Positions 1-7,149 of a DNA stretch of 22,382 nucleotides are shown in pieces. The notes under the pieces are model-generated. The model saw nothing but the letters and a program-made list of their open reading frames with translations. It was not told the origin of the DNA and ran no database searches. A program made the translations under genes and the position numbers. Source of the DNA: JAUXEH01 sp965602945 (GTDB lineage: Bacteria > Acidobacteriota > Aminicenantia > Aminicenantales > Aminicenantaceae). Positions within the stretch are counted from its first letter, which is position 1; each line of letters starts with the position of its first letter. The DNA lies in assembly GCA_965602945.1 (NCBI GenBank), contig CBFDBC010000032.1:1-22382 (forward strand), given 5' to 3'.

Positions 1-1010
1 GACTCGACCTCTTCATTCAGGAGCACCCGGCCGGACGCATCCCCCCGGGCCAGGTCCTCGAGCATCCAATCCAATAGATTCGCCACAAAAAGGCGGTGCG
101 GGATCGCGCAGAGTGAGGCGCGCCAGATCCAATCCCACCGCAGGGGCATCACGGTAGCGACTGGGGCGATCAAAACGATCCTGTCGAGCCTCCCGGGATG
201 GTGGAGGGCATACCGGCTGGTGAGCCACCCACCATAAGAGAGCCCCGCCAGTTTGATCCGGTCACCGAGTCCGAGCGCATCGAACAGCTCGTCCATCCAG
301 TCCATAAATTCATCCGGGGTTTGGAATATGAACGTGTAGACGCTCCGGCCGTTATCATAGATGTTATCCACGGCATAGGTCCTGAAATCCCGGGACAGCG
401 CCTCGATGTTCGGCCACCACTGCAGCGAGCTCCCCCCGATCCCATGCAGCAGCACGAGCGGCGGCGCGCTCTCCGGCCCGCTGATCCGCACGAATGTCCG
501 GCCGAAGGAGGTTTCGACCATTCTGGACTCCGAGGCGATCGGCCATCTCTCCGCCTTCCTGTCATAGACTTCCAGGAATTGCGCCTTGGCCCCGGCCGTC
601 CGGAAAGGATGAAACTCCGAGAAATTCCCGACCGCATAGCGTTGAATGCCCCTGGGAATACCATAGGTCAGAAATAGGAACGCCAGGGTCAGTGCGACGT
701 AGATCGACACCCGGTTGAACTTTTTCAGGGAATATGAGGCGCCCTCCCTGCGAGCGCGGCGGAAAGCCTGAGCGACAGAGTAAGCTTTCATCAGGACGAA
801 GAACGAGGCCAGCACCACAAGAAGCAGAAGGTCCCAGGAGCCATCCAGGAATATCCGCAGGGCGTAGAGGCAGAACACGAGGGTCATCAGCGCTTTCAGA
901 AGGACGCCTTTGACGAGCTCGCCGTTATAGATCTGACCCAGTCCCAAGGAGATCAGGCTCAGGAAGGCGGACGCGGCAGGTCTTCTGGTTTTCTCAGGAG
1001 ACCGATGCAT
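1..1010 (-). CDS. Membrane-anchored alpha/beta hydrolase (C-terminus beyond window)
   Basis: The reading frame runs uninterrupted from an ATG at 1010 off the left edge, giving 336 residues without a stop. The N-terminal ~130 residues are membrane-type: a first segment with the motif GLGQIYNGELVKG, which resembles TM2/DUF5683-like small membrane domains, then two more hydrophobic stretches. An alpha/beta hydrolase domain follows, with an oxyanion-type HGIGG motif and a nucleophile elbow GLSYGG, so the serine nucleophile is present. The Asp and His of the triad should lie in the missing part. Substrate cannot be deduced; family members are esterases, lipases or C-C hydrolases. I infer a cytoplasmic-membrane protein with the catalytic domain at the C-terminal side. 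The start is uncertain because no strong ribosome binding site is visible. Fold confidence is high, function low. Confidence 0.82.
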   Translation of the reverse strand, partial: MHRSPEKTRRPAASAFLSLISLGLGQIYNGELVKGVLLKALMTLVFCLYALRIFLDGSWDLLLLVVLASFFVLMKAYSVAQAFRRARREGASYSLKKFNRVSIYVALTLAFLFLTYGIPRGIQRYAVGNFSEFHPFRTAGAKAQFLEVYDRKAERWPIASESRMVETSFGRTFVRISGPESAPPLVLLHGIGGSSLQWWPNIEALSRDFRTYAVDNIYDNGRSVYTFIFQTPDEFMDWMDELFDALGLGDRIKLAGLSYGGWLTSRYALHHPGRLDRIVLIAPVATVMPLRWDWIWRASLCAIPHRLFVANLLDWMLEDLARGDASGRVLLNEEVE

Positions 1011-1116
1011 CCATCAATTATGTCCCAGTCTGCAAAAAAATGCGAATGCAGCGACATACACTGGATAGAATTGATCGGAGTACCGGGGAGGATGGAACGG
1101 AAGGAGAGGGCCGGGC

Positions 1117-1509
1117 CTAGATAGTCGGTTCTGCGGATCGCATGACCGACGTGACTCCTTTCTCGAGCTCAACGATGTGGTTTATCATAGACAGGATCGT
1201 TTCCGGGATGTCGTGCATGAACTCGACGCCGACCTCGAACAATTCCTCATCATCATCCATGTTCATAACCCACCGGACCCGGCCGTCGACATGCACGACC
1301 TGCTTCGACTTCGACAAGGCCAGGTTGACCTTGAAATACGTACCGATGGGGAAGAACCAGTCTGTGACGATCCTCGCCCCGCCCACCGAGACATCTTTGG
1401 TCAGTGCGTAGATCTCCGTGGTGTTGACGGAATCCCCGAAGCTGGTGATGAACTCTATGACCACCTTGTTTTCTTCGGGCTCCCGGCTGTCTTTTCGTTT
1501 TTCACTCAT
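1117..1509 (-). CDS. PilZ-domain protein, probable c-di-GMP receptor
   Basis: This 130-residue protein is essentially one PilZ domain. Both parts of the cyclic-di-GMP binding signature are visible: an RxxxR motif at residues 5-9 (RKDSR) and a [D/N]xSxxG motif at residues 39-44 (DVSVGG), followed by a beta-barrel-like stretch ending in FEVGVEFMH. No output domain is attached, so it probably acts as a stand-alone adaptor that changes a partner when c-di-GMP is bound, for example in motility, secretion or polysaccharide synthesis. The ATG start is well supported by AGAGGTG a few bases upstream. It is transcribed away from the permease gene and towards the hydrolase gene, with about 106 bp before the latter, so co-transcription with the hydrolase is possible. 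The stop codon is TAG. The partner cannot be identified here. Confidence 0.87.
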   Translation of the reverse strand: MSEKRKDSREPEENKVVIEFITSFGDSVNTTEIYALTKDVSVGGARIVTDWFFPIGTYFKVNLALSKSKQVVHVDGRVRWVMNMDDDEELFEVGVEFMHDIPETILSMINHIVELEKGVTSVMRSAEPTI

Positions 1510-1648
1510 CGCAACACCTCTTTGCCGAATGACACCGGCGTCTGCCTGTATCCAGACAGTATGATGGAAGAGACCCCGGCATTAGTAAATAGCCTCTAGA
1601 GATGATTGGGGGGATGATATTTTCCCCGCGCCCTGATAAACTGCCCCT

Positions 1649-2998
1649 ATGGACAAACCCTCCCTCAGGAAGGTTCTGGGTGTCTCAGACGGGGTCGCCA
1701 TACTGATCGGGATCATGATCGGTGCCGGCATCTACTCCACGCCTCAGATCATCGCCGGCTACCTCGGCTCCTTCGGCGAGGTCATCCTGCTCTGGCTCCT
1801 GGGCGGAGCCTTCGTGCTGATCAGCGGCCTGATCTACGCCGAGCTGGGCTCGCGGATGCCTGAAACCGGAGGGGAGTACAACTACATCACGCGCTGCTTC
1901 GGCCCCCATGCCGGCTTCATCTTCGGGTGGGCGCAGCTGTTCATCATCCGGACCAGTGCGGCCTCCGGCCTGGCCCTGATCATCGCGGACTACCTGGGAT
2001 ACTTCATCCGTTTGAGCAGGACCGGCCGGATCGTCGCCGCCCTGGCCGTCATTTTCCTGTTCGGCCTCCTGAACTATGTCGGGATTCGGATGGCCAGCAT
2101 CTACCAGAAACTCTCAACGACCCTGAAGGTGGGAGGCCTGCTCTCGATCGTAATCATCGGCATCGTGATGAGCCGGGGGCATGAGAATCTGTTGGCCACA
2201 CGGGCTCTGCCGGAGGGGGGGCCGGGTCCCGTCGGAGGAATTGTCGCCGCGTTGATGCTGATCATTTTCTCGCACACGGGGTGGGAGCGGCTCGGTTACT
2301 CGGCCGGAGAGATGAGAAGCCCACGGCGCGTGATCCCATCCAGTCTGATCGTCGGGATCGGCATCGTGGTGGCTCTCTATATCCTGACCAACTGGACCTA
2401 TCACAGGACCCTGGGCATGGAGGGTATGCGCGGAAGCACGATCGTCGCCGCGGACGTCCTGACCGTGTTGATCGGTCCCATCGGGGCCGCGCTCGTTTCC
2501 ATCCTGGTCATGATCTCGGCCTCCGGGAGCATCAACGGTACCATAATGACTGCGACGCGGGCCTATTATGCCATGGCCCGGGACGGGCTCTTCTTCAAAT
2601 GGCTCGATTTCATCCATCCCCGCTTCCGGACACCCTCCCGGGCGATCGTTGCGCACTGCGTGTGGGCCGGCGTGATCCTCGTTTTTCGGGGGACCTTCGA
2701 GACCATCGCCACCGGCCTGGTCTTCGCCATCCTGATCTTCTACGGGGTCTCCACGCTGGCTCTGTTCAAGATGCGGAAAGAGGGCATCGGAGAAGGCGAC
2801 ATCTTCCGGGTCCCGTTCTTCCCCGTCCTGCCCCTGATCTCCCTCCTGATGATCCTGGCACTGATCGTGCTCCGGGCGGTTTCCGAGTGGCAGCAGTCCC
2901 TGGTCGACCTGGGGATCATCGCCTCGGGGATCCCTTTCGCCTTCTACTGGTGTAAGCGGAAAGCGAAGCTAGACAGCAGCCACGACGAATCCGCCTAA
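1649..2998 (+). CDS. APC-superfamily amino-acid permease (LAT-like)
   Basis: This 449-residue integral membrane protein has about 12 hydrophobic segments, the usual size for the family. The first helix carries the APC substrate-binding signature (GIMIGAGIYSTP, residues ~20-31). The middle contains FSHTGWERLGYSAGEMRSP, equivalent to the FAY-GW...E..NP stretch of L-type/b0,+ amino-acid transporters. The MATRAYYAMARDGLFF-like segment before the later helices is also typical. It should import or exchange amino acids across the inner membrane; specificity cannot be read. The neighbouring 2-oxoacid:ferredoxin oxidoreductase homologue and glutamate-synthase genes suggest it feeds amino-acid metabolism (inference). 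The start fits homologues, but no clear Shine-Dalgarno sequence precedes it. It is divergent from the PilZ gene across 139 bp. Confidence 0.88.
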   Translation: MDKPSLRKVLGVSDGVAILIGIMIGAGIYSTPQIIAGYLGSFGEVILLWLLGGAFVLISGLIYAELGSRMPETGGEYNYITRCFGPHAGFIFGWAQLFIIRTSAASGLALIIADYLGYFIRLSRTGRIVAALAVIFLFGLLNYVGIRMASIYQKLSTTLKVGGLLSIVIIGIVMSRGHENLLATRALPEGGPGPVGGIVAALMLIIFSHTGWERLGYSAGEMRSPRRVIPSSLIVGIGIVVALYILTNWTYHRTLGMEGMRGSTIVAADVLTVLIGPIGAALVSILVMISASGSINGTIMTATRAYYAMARDGLFFKWLDFIHPRFRTPSRAIVAHCVWAGVILVFRGTFETIATGLVFAILIFYGVSTLALFKMRKEGIGEGDIFRVPFFPVLPLISLLMILALIVLRAVSEWQQSLVDLGIIASGIPFAFYWCKRKAKLDSSHDESA

Positions 2999-3084
2999 AT
3001 ACTTTTTTAGGATGCACTACCAAAACCGTGAATGTAATGAACCAGTCGAGCAAGCTGAAACGTCGGCCCGGTGATCTTCCCCAG

Positions 3085-3130
3085 CGAGGAATCTCACCTA
3101 ATTCCTCGGCTCGCTCTCCTCTGCGAGGAA
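3085..3130 (+). promoter_or_regulatory. Leader with two mutually exclusive hairpins
   Basis: In the 235-bp gap before the IorA-like gene, CGAGGAAT (3085-3092) is perfectly complementary to ATTCCTCG (3101-3108) across an 8-nt loop. The same right arm, TTCCTCG (3102-3108), can instead pair with CGAGGAA (3124-3130). GCGAGGAA thus occurs twice as a direct repeat (3084-3091 and 3123-3130), flanking one shared complement. This is the geometry of an attenuator or start-site-sequestering switch. No poly-U tract follows directly, and I recognise no known riboswitch consensus, so a regulatory role is inference. The element lies about 100 nt upstream of the ATG. The rest of the gap shows no convincing gene. 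Confidence 0.35.
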
Positions 3131-3233
3131 CCATGCCCGCTCGCCTCCGGACGGCCTCCTTATCAGCTTGCCCGACTAGTCTGAAGATTATCACTGTTTC
3201 GGAAATTCCTGCCGTTTTATTAAGGAAACAAAA

Positions 3234-4841
3234 ATGATCAAAACGCTCAATGGAGACCAGGCCATGGCCCACGGGGCCCTGTCCAGCGGAGTCAGCCTCG
3301 TGGCCGGCTATCCCGGATCCCCGAGCTCAGGCACGCTCGAGGCTCTGATCGGCCTGGCGGAAGGAACCGGCCTCTTCGTGGAATGGACGAGCAATGAGCG
3401 CGTCGCCCTGGAAATGGGGATCGGGGCGTCCATGGCGGGCCGCCGCGCGCTGGTCTGTACGAAGAGCGTCGGCCTCAACGTGATGGTCGATCCCTTGATG
3501 GCACTCAACCTGACTCCGGTCCACGGGGGCCTGGTCATCCTCCTGGGGGACGATCCCGGGGGATACGGGTCCCAGAATGACCAGGATTCCCGTCCCCTGG
3601 CAACCCTTCTGGAAATGCCCCTGATGGAACCCTCATCGCCCGCGGAGGGGTATGCCATGATGCGGGAAGCCTACCGGGCATCAGAACGGTACAACACCGC
3701 CGTGATCGTGCGGGAGACCCGGAGCTACACCCGGCAGACGGAACCGGTTTCGCTCTCGGACAAACCATACGAAGAAACCGAGCTGGGACTGAACAGAGAG
3801 CCGTGGCGGTACGTCCCCGTCCCCCTGAATGCCGTGGAAAAACACAGGAGCCTGCACGAAAGATGGGACGCGCTGCGCGGCTGGGCCGACCAGACACCCT
3901 TCAACCAAGTTTCAGGGCGGGGAGAAAAGGGCATAATCACCGCCGGCTTCACCCACAGGAAACTCCTCGATATAACCGGAGAAAGCGCTCCGGAGGGATT
4001 CCGGCTACTCAAGCTGGGGAATCTCCTTCCCCTGCCCGAAACGGCCGTAAAAGCCTTCCTGCAGGGCAGTGATGAAGTCCTGATCCTCGAGGAGAACGAA
4101 CCCTTTGTGGAGACCCGGATCAAGGCCCTGGCCTTTGACCTGGGATTCCCCGGGAAGATCTTCGGCAAACAGACCGGGCATGTAAGCCGGGAGGGCGAGC
4201 TGTACCGCTGGCAGATCCAGCGGGCCCTCGAGGGATTCATCCCCGGTCATGTGCCCGAGACAGAATATCTGGAAGAAAACGGGCACTCAGAGAAGCCCCA
4301 AAAGGAAAATCACTGCGCTGGCTGCAGGTACGACACGGTCCTCGACGCGCTGGAAGAAGCCGCCGGGGATCTGGACCTTAAGCCCGTGCTGGTGGGGGAT
4401 CCCGGCTGCTTGGTCACGGTCGCCGAACGTCTGGATGCAAAATTCGCCATCGGCTCGGCCGTGGGCGTAGCGGACGGCTTGAGCAAGGCCGGGATCAGCG
4501 AGCGTGCCGTGGCACTATTCGGTGACTCCTCCTTTTTTCACACTACGCTCCCCGCCATCTGCAGCGCGGTTCACCTCCGCAGCGACATCCTGATGGTGGT
4601 CCTGGACAACAAAGCCACGGCGACCTCGGGATTCCAGAGCAATCCAGGCGTCGGAAGAGACGCCTCTGGCAGGGAGGCCCCGGCTCTGGATATCGCCGGG
4701 ATCGCCCGGGCCTGCGGCGTAGAAAATGTGGTCACCTGCGGCTTGGAGGAACCTGAGATCCCGCTGACAGCTCGTTTCAAAGAAGCGCTGAGCCGCAAGG
4801 AGCTGACCCTGATGGTCATCCGGATTGACAGTCGCAGATAA
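3234..4841 (+). CDS. IorA-like TPP-dependent 2-oxoacid:ferredoxin oxidoreductase subunit, without ferredoxin domain
   Basis: This 535-residue protein is homologous to the alpha subunit of indolepyruvate ferredoxin oxidoreductase, which oxidatively decarboxylates aryl pyruvates to acyl-CoA. The N-terminal pyrimidine-binding half shows AGYPGSPSS (~24-32) and the conserved block around residues 54-88. The C-terminal thiamine-diphosphate half shows CAGC (C361, C364), GDPGC, the Mg/TPP motif starting GDS at 430-432 and ending DN at 458-459, and a TATSGFQSNPG segment typical of IorA. Known IorA proteins are about 100 residues longer because of a C-terminal two-[4Fe-4S] ferredoxin domain, absent here. 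No IorB (gamma) gene is adjacent. The ATG is supported by AAGGA seven bases upstream. It may use Fe-S partners encoded downstream, or have a different reaction. Family assignment is firm; substrate is unknown. Confidence 0.85.
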   Translation: MIKTLNGDQAMAHGALSSGVSLVAGYPGSPSSGTLEALIGLAEGTGLFVEWTSNERVALEMGIGASMAGRRALVCTKSVGLNVMVDPLMALNLTPVHGGLVILLGDDPGGYGSQNDQDSRPLATLLEMPLMEPSSPAEGYAMMREAYRASERYNTAVIVRETRSYTRQTEPVSLSDKPYEETELGLNREPWRYVPVPLNAVEKHRSLHERWDALRGWADQTPFNQVSGRGEKGIITAGFTHRKLLDITGESAPEGFRLLKLGNLLPLPETAVKAFLQGSDEVLILEENEPFVETRIKALAFDLGFPGKIFGKQTGHVSREGELYRWQIQRALEGFIPGHVPETEYLEENGHSEKPQKENHCAGCRYDTVLDALEEAAGDLDLKPVLVGDPGCLVTVAERLDAKFAIGSAVGVADGLSKAGISERAVALFGDSSFFHTTLPAICSAVHLRSDILMVVLDNKATATSGFQSNPGVGRDASGREAPALDIAGIARACGVENVVTCGLEEPEIPLTARFKEALSRKELTLMVIRIDSRR

Positions 4842-4892
4842 CGACCCACCTCCCCTGATCATGAAGGTTTCCGGCACACTGCACATTGAGTA

Positions 4893-4921
4893 TTGACTGA
4901 GCACTATCGTCTATATATAGT
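4893..4921 (+). promoter_or_regulatory. Probable sigma70 promoter of the FAD oxidase/glutamate-synthase operon
   Basis: TTGACT (4893-4898) and TATAGT (4916-4921) each match the bacterial -35 and -10 consensus at five of six positions and are separated by exactly 17 bp. Transcription would start near 4928, about 40 bases before the ATG at 4969. It lies in the 127-bp gap between the IorA-like gene and the FAD oxidase gene, in locally AT-rich DNA that stands out from the surroundings. It implies that the downstream genes can be transcribed independently of the IorA-like gene. Function is inferred from sequence only. Confidence 0.55.
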
Positions 4922-4968
4922 AGCTGTAATCCAGGTTATGGGATGGAAATTGGACAGATCGGTTCCCG

Positions 4969-6501
4969 ATGAGTTGGCATGATAATTTAAAGAAACGCGC
5001 GCACAAGACAGCTGACAGACGAACCCGACAGTATGGGATCAACCCCCCTCCGGCCGTATCGGACCTGCTCGCCCGGGAACGCCCACTCCTCAGCCTACGT
5101 GATGCCTTCCGCCTGATCCTCTACGTTCTGTCCAAGTCCCCGTCGCGGCGGCTGAGGCTCGTCTGGCATCATTTGACGGACCGCGACACTTCCGCCCGAA
5201 GGCATCGTATCGCTCTGCTGGCACAGGAGCTGAGGGCCCATTTGGGCGAAGACTGCCGCATGGCCGTGAACTATTTCGAACGATGGAACTACAGCCGGGA
5301 CCTGGCCCGTGTTCCATCTTGGCTGGAAAAATCCCTGTACCGCACAACACCCAACCTGGTGATCCAACCCCGGACCGAAGAAGACATCGCCGCAGTGCTG
5401 GCATTTTGCCATTCCCGGGGGCTGGCGGTATTCCCCAGGGGAACGGGCTCGTTCGCGTTCGGGGGGTCCGTCCCCACCCGGAATGGGATCGTGCTGGATC
5501 TTTCCCCGATGATGGCCATCCTCGAGGTCGATCCTCATAAACGGATCGTACGTGTCCAGCCCGGAGCCAGGTGGGCGGACGTGGCTGCCGCTCTCGAACC
5601 CCATGACCTGGTTCCGGTCACGACGCCGACCAGCAGGTTTTCCACCGTAGCCGGATGGGTCTGCACGGGCGGCATGGGGCTTCACAGCTACGCCTACGGG
5701 AGTGTCCACGAATCGGTAACAGGGATCCGCGTGGCGAGGCCGGACGGCACCATGGAGGTCCTGGATTCGACCGCCGAGTCCATCAAGGACCATTTCGGGA
5801 CGGAGGGCCAATTCGGAATCCTGACGGAGATAACCCTCCGCGTCCGCCCCAAACCGGCGCACACCGGGGCCCGCCTGCTCACGTTCGACACGCCTGGGAG
5901 GGCGCTGGAGTTCATCCGGGAACTCACCGCCGGCGACTTTCACCCCTCCCATGTCGTCTTTTTCGACCGGGAATATTTGAAACAGGAAAACATCCTCTTT
6001 TCCGAACACACCGGGATGGAGGGCCCCATCGTACCGGAACATGATGCGGTCCTGCTTCATTTCGAGGATCCGGAGAAAGAAGAGGGCTTCGTGTCCTCGT
6101 TGAACGGAAGCTCGGTGCTTGTCCCGGACAACCGGATCGGAGCCGGCTATCTCTGGTCGGAGCGGTACTTCCCGCTCAAAGCCCAGCGCATAAGTTCGGG
6201 TCTTTTGGGAGCCGAAGTCGTGGTTCCGGGGACAAAGGCGGCCGGTTACATCGGACGGGTCAAGAAACTTGCCAGGCATTTCGGCATCATCCCCACGATC
6301 GAGGTGATCGTTTGCCGCCAACAGGACGATTATTCCTACCTGGTCATCGTGTCCTTCGACTGTGACTATTCACGATCCCTTCACTACGTCCTCTCACTTC
6401 TCTTCATCCAGCTGCTGGTCAGGCTGGCGGTGCGGTCTCAGGGGCATCCTTATGGGACCGGGATCTGGAACACCCCTTTCGTAGGGAGCCGGTACCGCTA
6501 G
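4969..6501 (+). CDS. FAD-binding (GlcD/PCMH-type) oxidase, N-terminal part ending at an in-frame TAG
   Basis: This segment encodes 510 residues of an FAD-linked dehydrogenase of the vanillyl-alcohol-oxidase/GlcD class. After a ~120-residue N-terminal extension rich in basic residues comes the FAD-binding domain, with PRGTGSFAFGG from about P156, a GWVCTGGMGLHSYAYG stretch and FGTEGQFGILTEITLRV. The cap domain follows and ends with PYGTGIWNTPF. Family members oxidise 2-hydroxy acids such as D-lactate or glycolate; the substrate here is unknown. The frame then meets TAG at 6499-6501. The continuation encodes the family's normal C-terminal signature, so this is not the natural end of the protein. 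A near-consensus promoter lies just upstream; the ribosome binding site is weak. The product would be truncated unless the TAG is suppressed or is an error. Confidence 0.85.
   Translation: MSWHDNLKKRAHKTADRRTRQYGINPPPAVSDLLARERPLLSLRDAFRLILYVLSKSPSRRLRLVWHHLTDRDTSARRHRIALLAQELRAHLGEDCRMAVNYFERWNYSRDLARVPSWLEKSLYRTTPNLVIQPRTEEDIAAVLAFCHSRGLAVFPRGTGSFAFGGSVPTRNGIVLDLSPMMAILEVDPHKRIVRVQPGARWADVAAALEPHDLVPVTTPTSRFSTVAGWVCTGGMGLHSYAYGSVHESVTGIRVARPDGTMEVLDSTAESIKDHFGTEGQFGILTEITLRVRPKPAHTGARLLTFDTPGRALEFIRELTAGDFHPSHVVFFDREYLKQENILFSEHTGMEGPIVPEHDAVLLHFEDPEKEEGFVSSLNGSSVLVPDNRIGAGYLWSERYFPLKAQRISSGLLGAEVVVPGTKAAGYIGRVKKLARHFGIIPTIEVIVCRQQDDYSYLVIVSFDCDYSRSLHYVLSLLFIQLLVRLAVRSQGHPYGTGIWNTPFVGSRYR
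6499..6501 (+). other. In-frame amber codon inside the FAD oxidase/Fe-S fusion
   Basis: The TAG is codon 511 of a frame that otherwise stays open from 4969 to 7149 (727 codons including this TAG and the final TGA). The residues right after it, ESLDRLKRRKQEIDP and then LNPNKFF, are the canonical C-terminus of FAD-linked oxidases. The same frame continues into two Fe-S motifs. TAG also ends the PilZ, monooxygenase-fold and radical SAM genes in this window, so genome-wide reassignment of TAG is unlikely. A one-base change from CAG, AAG, GAG or TGG would restore the frame. Confidence 0.85.
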
Positions 6502-7149
6502 GAGAGCCTGGACAGACTCAAGAGAAGAAAACAGGAGATCGATCCCGCCAAAACACTGAATCCCAACAAATTCTTCAAGATAAAAGGGCGTTTTTTCGGC
6601 ATCCCGGCACTTTTATTGCGCCCCATTCCCTTCCGTATGATCCTGGCCGTTTCCCATGTATTAGCTCCTGTCCTGGGACTGTTTGCCAGGGTCACCGGAC
6701 CTAAGCGCTCCCGCATCTGGGAGGTGCCTGCCAAAGAAGACGAACAGGGCAAAAGCCTGCTGCACCAGTGTGCGGTGCGGTGCACATCCTGCGGATCATG
6801 CCTTTCGGTCTGCCCGGCCTACCACATCACCGGCGATGAGCTGGTCGCCGGCCGGACGAAACTCCGCATGGCAGAGGCACTCATGAATGGAGTGGAGCTG
6901 AAACTGGAAGAGGCTCACGCTCCCTTCCAATGTTTGCACTGCGGACTGTGCGAGGAGGTCTGCCAGACCCGCCTGCCGCTGCGTGACTGTTACCTCGTGC
7001 TCGAAGAGCGGCTCGAGGACCGCCACGGACCGCCGGCCGAAACGGTGCGAAGGTTCATCGAAATACTGGACGGTGACCGGGAATACATCAAAGACATCTT
7101 CGGCCTCGATCTGCCGGAATGGTATCCCAAGGAGGGGGGAGAAGCATGA
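6502..7149 (+). CDS. C-terminal part of the FAD oxidase fusion: two-cluster [4Fe-4S] domain
   Basis: This is the in-frame continuation of the FAD oxidase after the TAG. It begins with the oxidase C-terminal signature (ending LNPNKFF), then a hydrophobic or amphipathic stretch (LLRPIPFRMILAVSHVLAPVLG), then a GlcF/HdrC-like ferredoxin domain. In whole-frame numbering the ligands are C605-x2-C608-x2-C611-x3-C615-P and C655-x2-C658-x2-C661-x3-C665. This domain would carry electrons from FAD to another protein. No convincing ribosome binding site precedes the candidate internal starts (TTG 6616, ATG 6637), so independent translation looks unlikely. Its TGA overlaps the ATG of the next gene by 4 bp, which implies translational coupling and therefore translation through this segment. 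It could now be a pseudogene half. Confidence 0.8.
   Translation, partial: ESLDRLKRRKQEIDPAKTLNPNKFFKIKGRFFGIPALLLRPIPFRMILAVSHVLAPVLGLFARVTGPKRSRIWEVPAKEDEQGKSLLHQCAVRCTSCGSCLSVCPAYHITGDELVAGRTKLRMAEALMNGVELKLEEAHAPFQCLHCGLCEEVCQTRLPLRDCYLVLEERLEDRHGPPAETVRRFIEILDGDREYIKDIFGLDLPEWYPKEGGEA

Noticed and set aside
2994..3011. CCTAAA/TTTAGG hairpin at the end of the permease gene, considered as a terminator
   Set aside because: Only a six-pair AT-rich stem overlapping the stop codon, with the T-run inside the loop and stem rather than after it.
2916..3272. Possible small genes in the gap before the IorA-like gene (118 codons minus, 69 codons plus at 3028-3237)
   Set aside because: The minus frame has a hydrophobic LLDWFITFTVLVVHP stretch, but it overlaps two real genes and has no ribosome binding site. 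The plus frame is basic low-complexity sequence overlapping the next start codon.
5095..6321. 408-codon minus-strand open frame
   Set aside because: It is antisense to the FAD oxidase and shows no domain pattern.
6616..7149. The Fe-S segment as a stand-alone gene starting at TTG 6616 or ATG 6637
   Set aside because: Neither start has a ribosome binding site, and both would cut off coding sequence that begins right after the TAG and belongs to the FAD oxidase C-terminus.
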